From Chitinophaga sp. CF118 (lineage in GTDB: Bacteria; Bacteroidota; Bacteroidia; Chitinophagales; Chitinophagaceae), in contig NZ_FOMK01000003.1 in NCBI RefSeq assembly GCF_900112615.1, positions 930,001-994,000 of the forward strand: DNA of 64,000 nucleotides, read 5' to 3'. Below the pieces are notes generated by a model. The model saw nothing but the letters and a program-made list of their open reading frames with translations, did no database searches and was not told the origin of the DNA. A program made the position numbers and the translations under genes. Shown here piece by piece: positions 63,297 to 64,000 of this stretch (its first letter is position 1; each line of letters starts with the position of its first letter).

Positions 63297-64000
63297 ATGT
63301 CTACCTATGTTATAAAAAGCATCCTGGGGATGTTATTTTGTTGCTATACTTTAGAGTTGCCAGCGCAAAACCTGGTGCCTAATGCTTCCTTTGAGGACGT
63401 AAACATCTGTACGGAATATATTGCTCCATGTGCACCCAGTGCCTGGGTGGCAGTAGCCCCGGAAGTCATAAAGATGAAATACCTGTGTAATGGCACAGCC
63501 TTACAGGGGCAGCATCATGTATCCTTGCTATTGGAGGGCCGGGATAACCCGGATACCAGGGTATATATCCAGACGCGCCTGCTTTGCCCAATGGAAAAAG
63601 GAATTACATACCGTATCCGCTTTTATATGAATACGGAGAATTATCCTTTGAGAGCAGGTATCCGTTTTGATACAGCATTTATATTCACTGAAAATGCCGG
63701 TTGTTTGTCTGTACCTGCCAGTATGGAACTAAATGAGGAAGATCAGCAGAAGAAACTCTGGCGCCTCAATCATCCCTGGTATATGCTTGAGAAAAATTAT
63801 GTAGCTACTCAACGGACTACCCATATCATCATCGGTAATTTTAAAGCACCACAGAAAAAAGAAGGATATGCATTGTACAATAATGCCCAGCTGTTCATAG
63901 ATAGTATCAGCATTACTCCTTTAATTGAAACCTCCGAACTTTGTAAAGAGGCCGACAGCATCCATAAATTTCTATATGCAGAACATCACCGGCACACAAT
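63297..64000 (+). CDS. OmpA-type secreted protein, 5' part (runs off the window)
   Basis: The ATG at 63297 opens a frame of 234 codons that continues beyond the window. A signal peptide (IKSILGMLFCCYTLELPAQ) leads into NLVPNASFEDVNICTEY, the start of a beta-sandwich carbohydrate-binding-like domain common at the N-terminus of Bacteroidota OmpA-family proteins. Near the end of the visible part, LCKEADSIHKFLYAEHHRHT matches the linker seen before an OmpA domain. The OmpA domain itself is not visible, so the assignment depends on this context. Confidence 0.7.
   Translation, partial: MSTYVIKSILGMLFCCYTLELPAQNLVPNASFEDVNICTEYIAPCAPSAWVAVAPEVIKMKYLCNGTALQGQHHVSLLLEGRDNPDTRVYIQTRLLCPMEKGITYRIRFYMNTENYPLRAGIRFDTAFIFTENAGCLSVPASMELNEEDQQKKLWRLNHPWYMLEKNYVATQRTTHIIIGNFKAPQKKEGYALYNNAQLFIDSISITPLIETSELCKEADSIHKFLYAEHHRHT

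Overview
The window reads as chromosomal DNA of a Bacteroidota bacterium, most likely a Chitinophaga-like member of the Chitinophagaceae. The evidence is a SusC/SusD pair with its own ECF sigma factor and FecR anti-sigma factor, type IX secretion (T9SS) components (SprA, PorV, a cargo with a C-terminal sorting domain), TAnnTTTG-type promoter boxes, many scattered secreted carbohydrate-active enzymes, and general absence of Shine-Dalgarno sequences. No rRNA, tRNA, CRISPR array, insertion sequence or prophage was recognised.

Layout. 1-3.2 kb: a compact leftward operon (YceI, tautomerase, SDR, NTF2-like, nitronate monooxygenase) behind a Crp/Fnr regulator gene, with two CRP-like palindromes between regulator and operon. 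3.3-8.1 kb: a GH114 lipoprotein, a 735-residue protein with a duplicated domain and no signal peptide, and a DUF4476 protein. 8.1-8.3 kb: an unlisted 48-codon gene resembling a Bacteroidota class I lanthipeptide precursor. 8.4-18.8 kb: AlkB, GH78 rhamnosidase, a HEPN Abi protein, thioredoxin, an acyltransferase-trehalase pair, a di-heme P460 cytochrome, a YhcH-type protein and a nucleoside deaminase. 18.9-25.4 kb: KAS III-like synthase, a DisA_N-like (DACNV) protein, GH16, TetR, a DUF6250 plus CE12 pair and a NarL-type response regulator.

25.7-34.2 kb: a 2433-residue surface protein (lectin-like domains, fifteen Ig-like repeats of 95 residues, T9SS sorting domain) followed by porV. 34.4-44.4 kb: a polysaccharide utilisation locus. 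A rightward sugar isomerase-like gene faces a leftward run of sigma factor, FecR, SusC, SusD, SGNH hydrolase and FAD oxidoreductase. The SGNH hydrolase has its catalytic blocks in circularly permuted order. 44.5-51.7 kb: sprA, which starts with GTG and lies 48 bp upstream of the sigma gene.

52-64 kb: M23 peptidase with BTRD1-like repeats, YfhO membrane protein, CNNM/CorC-type transporter, a divergent HxlR/SDR pair, a tiny Cys-rich membrane peptide, an intergenic element with 11-bp phased repeats, aquaporin, GH36 alpha-galactosidase, DUF1304 and the start of an OmpA-type protein.

The secreted enzymes (GH114, GH78, GH37, GH16, CE12, GH36 and the Sus locus) suggest a plant or microbial polysaccharide degrader. 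SprA and PorV would export and hand over the giant lectin-bearing adhesin. Strongest leads: the permuted SGNH hydrolase, the orphan lanthipeptide-like gene, the 11-bp phased element, and the twin CRP-like operators.
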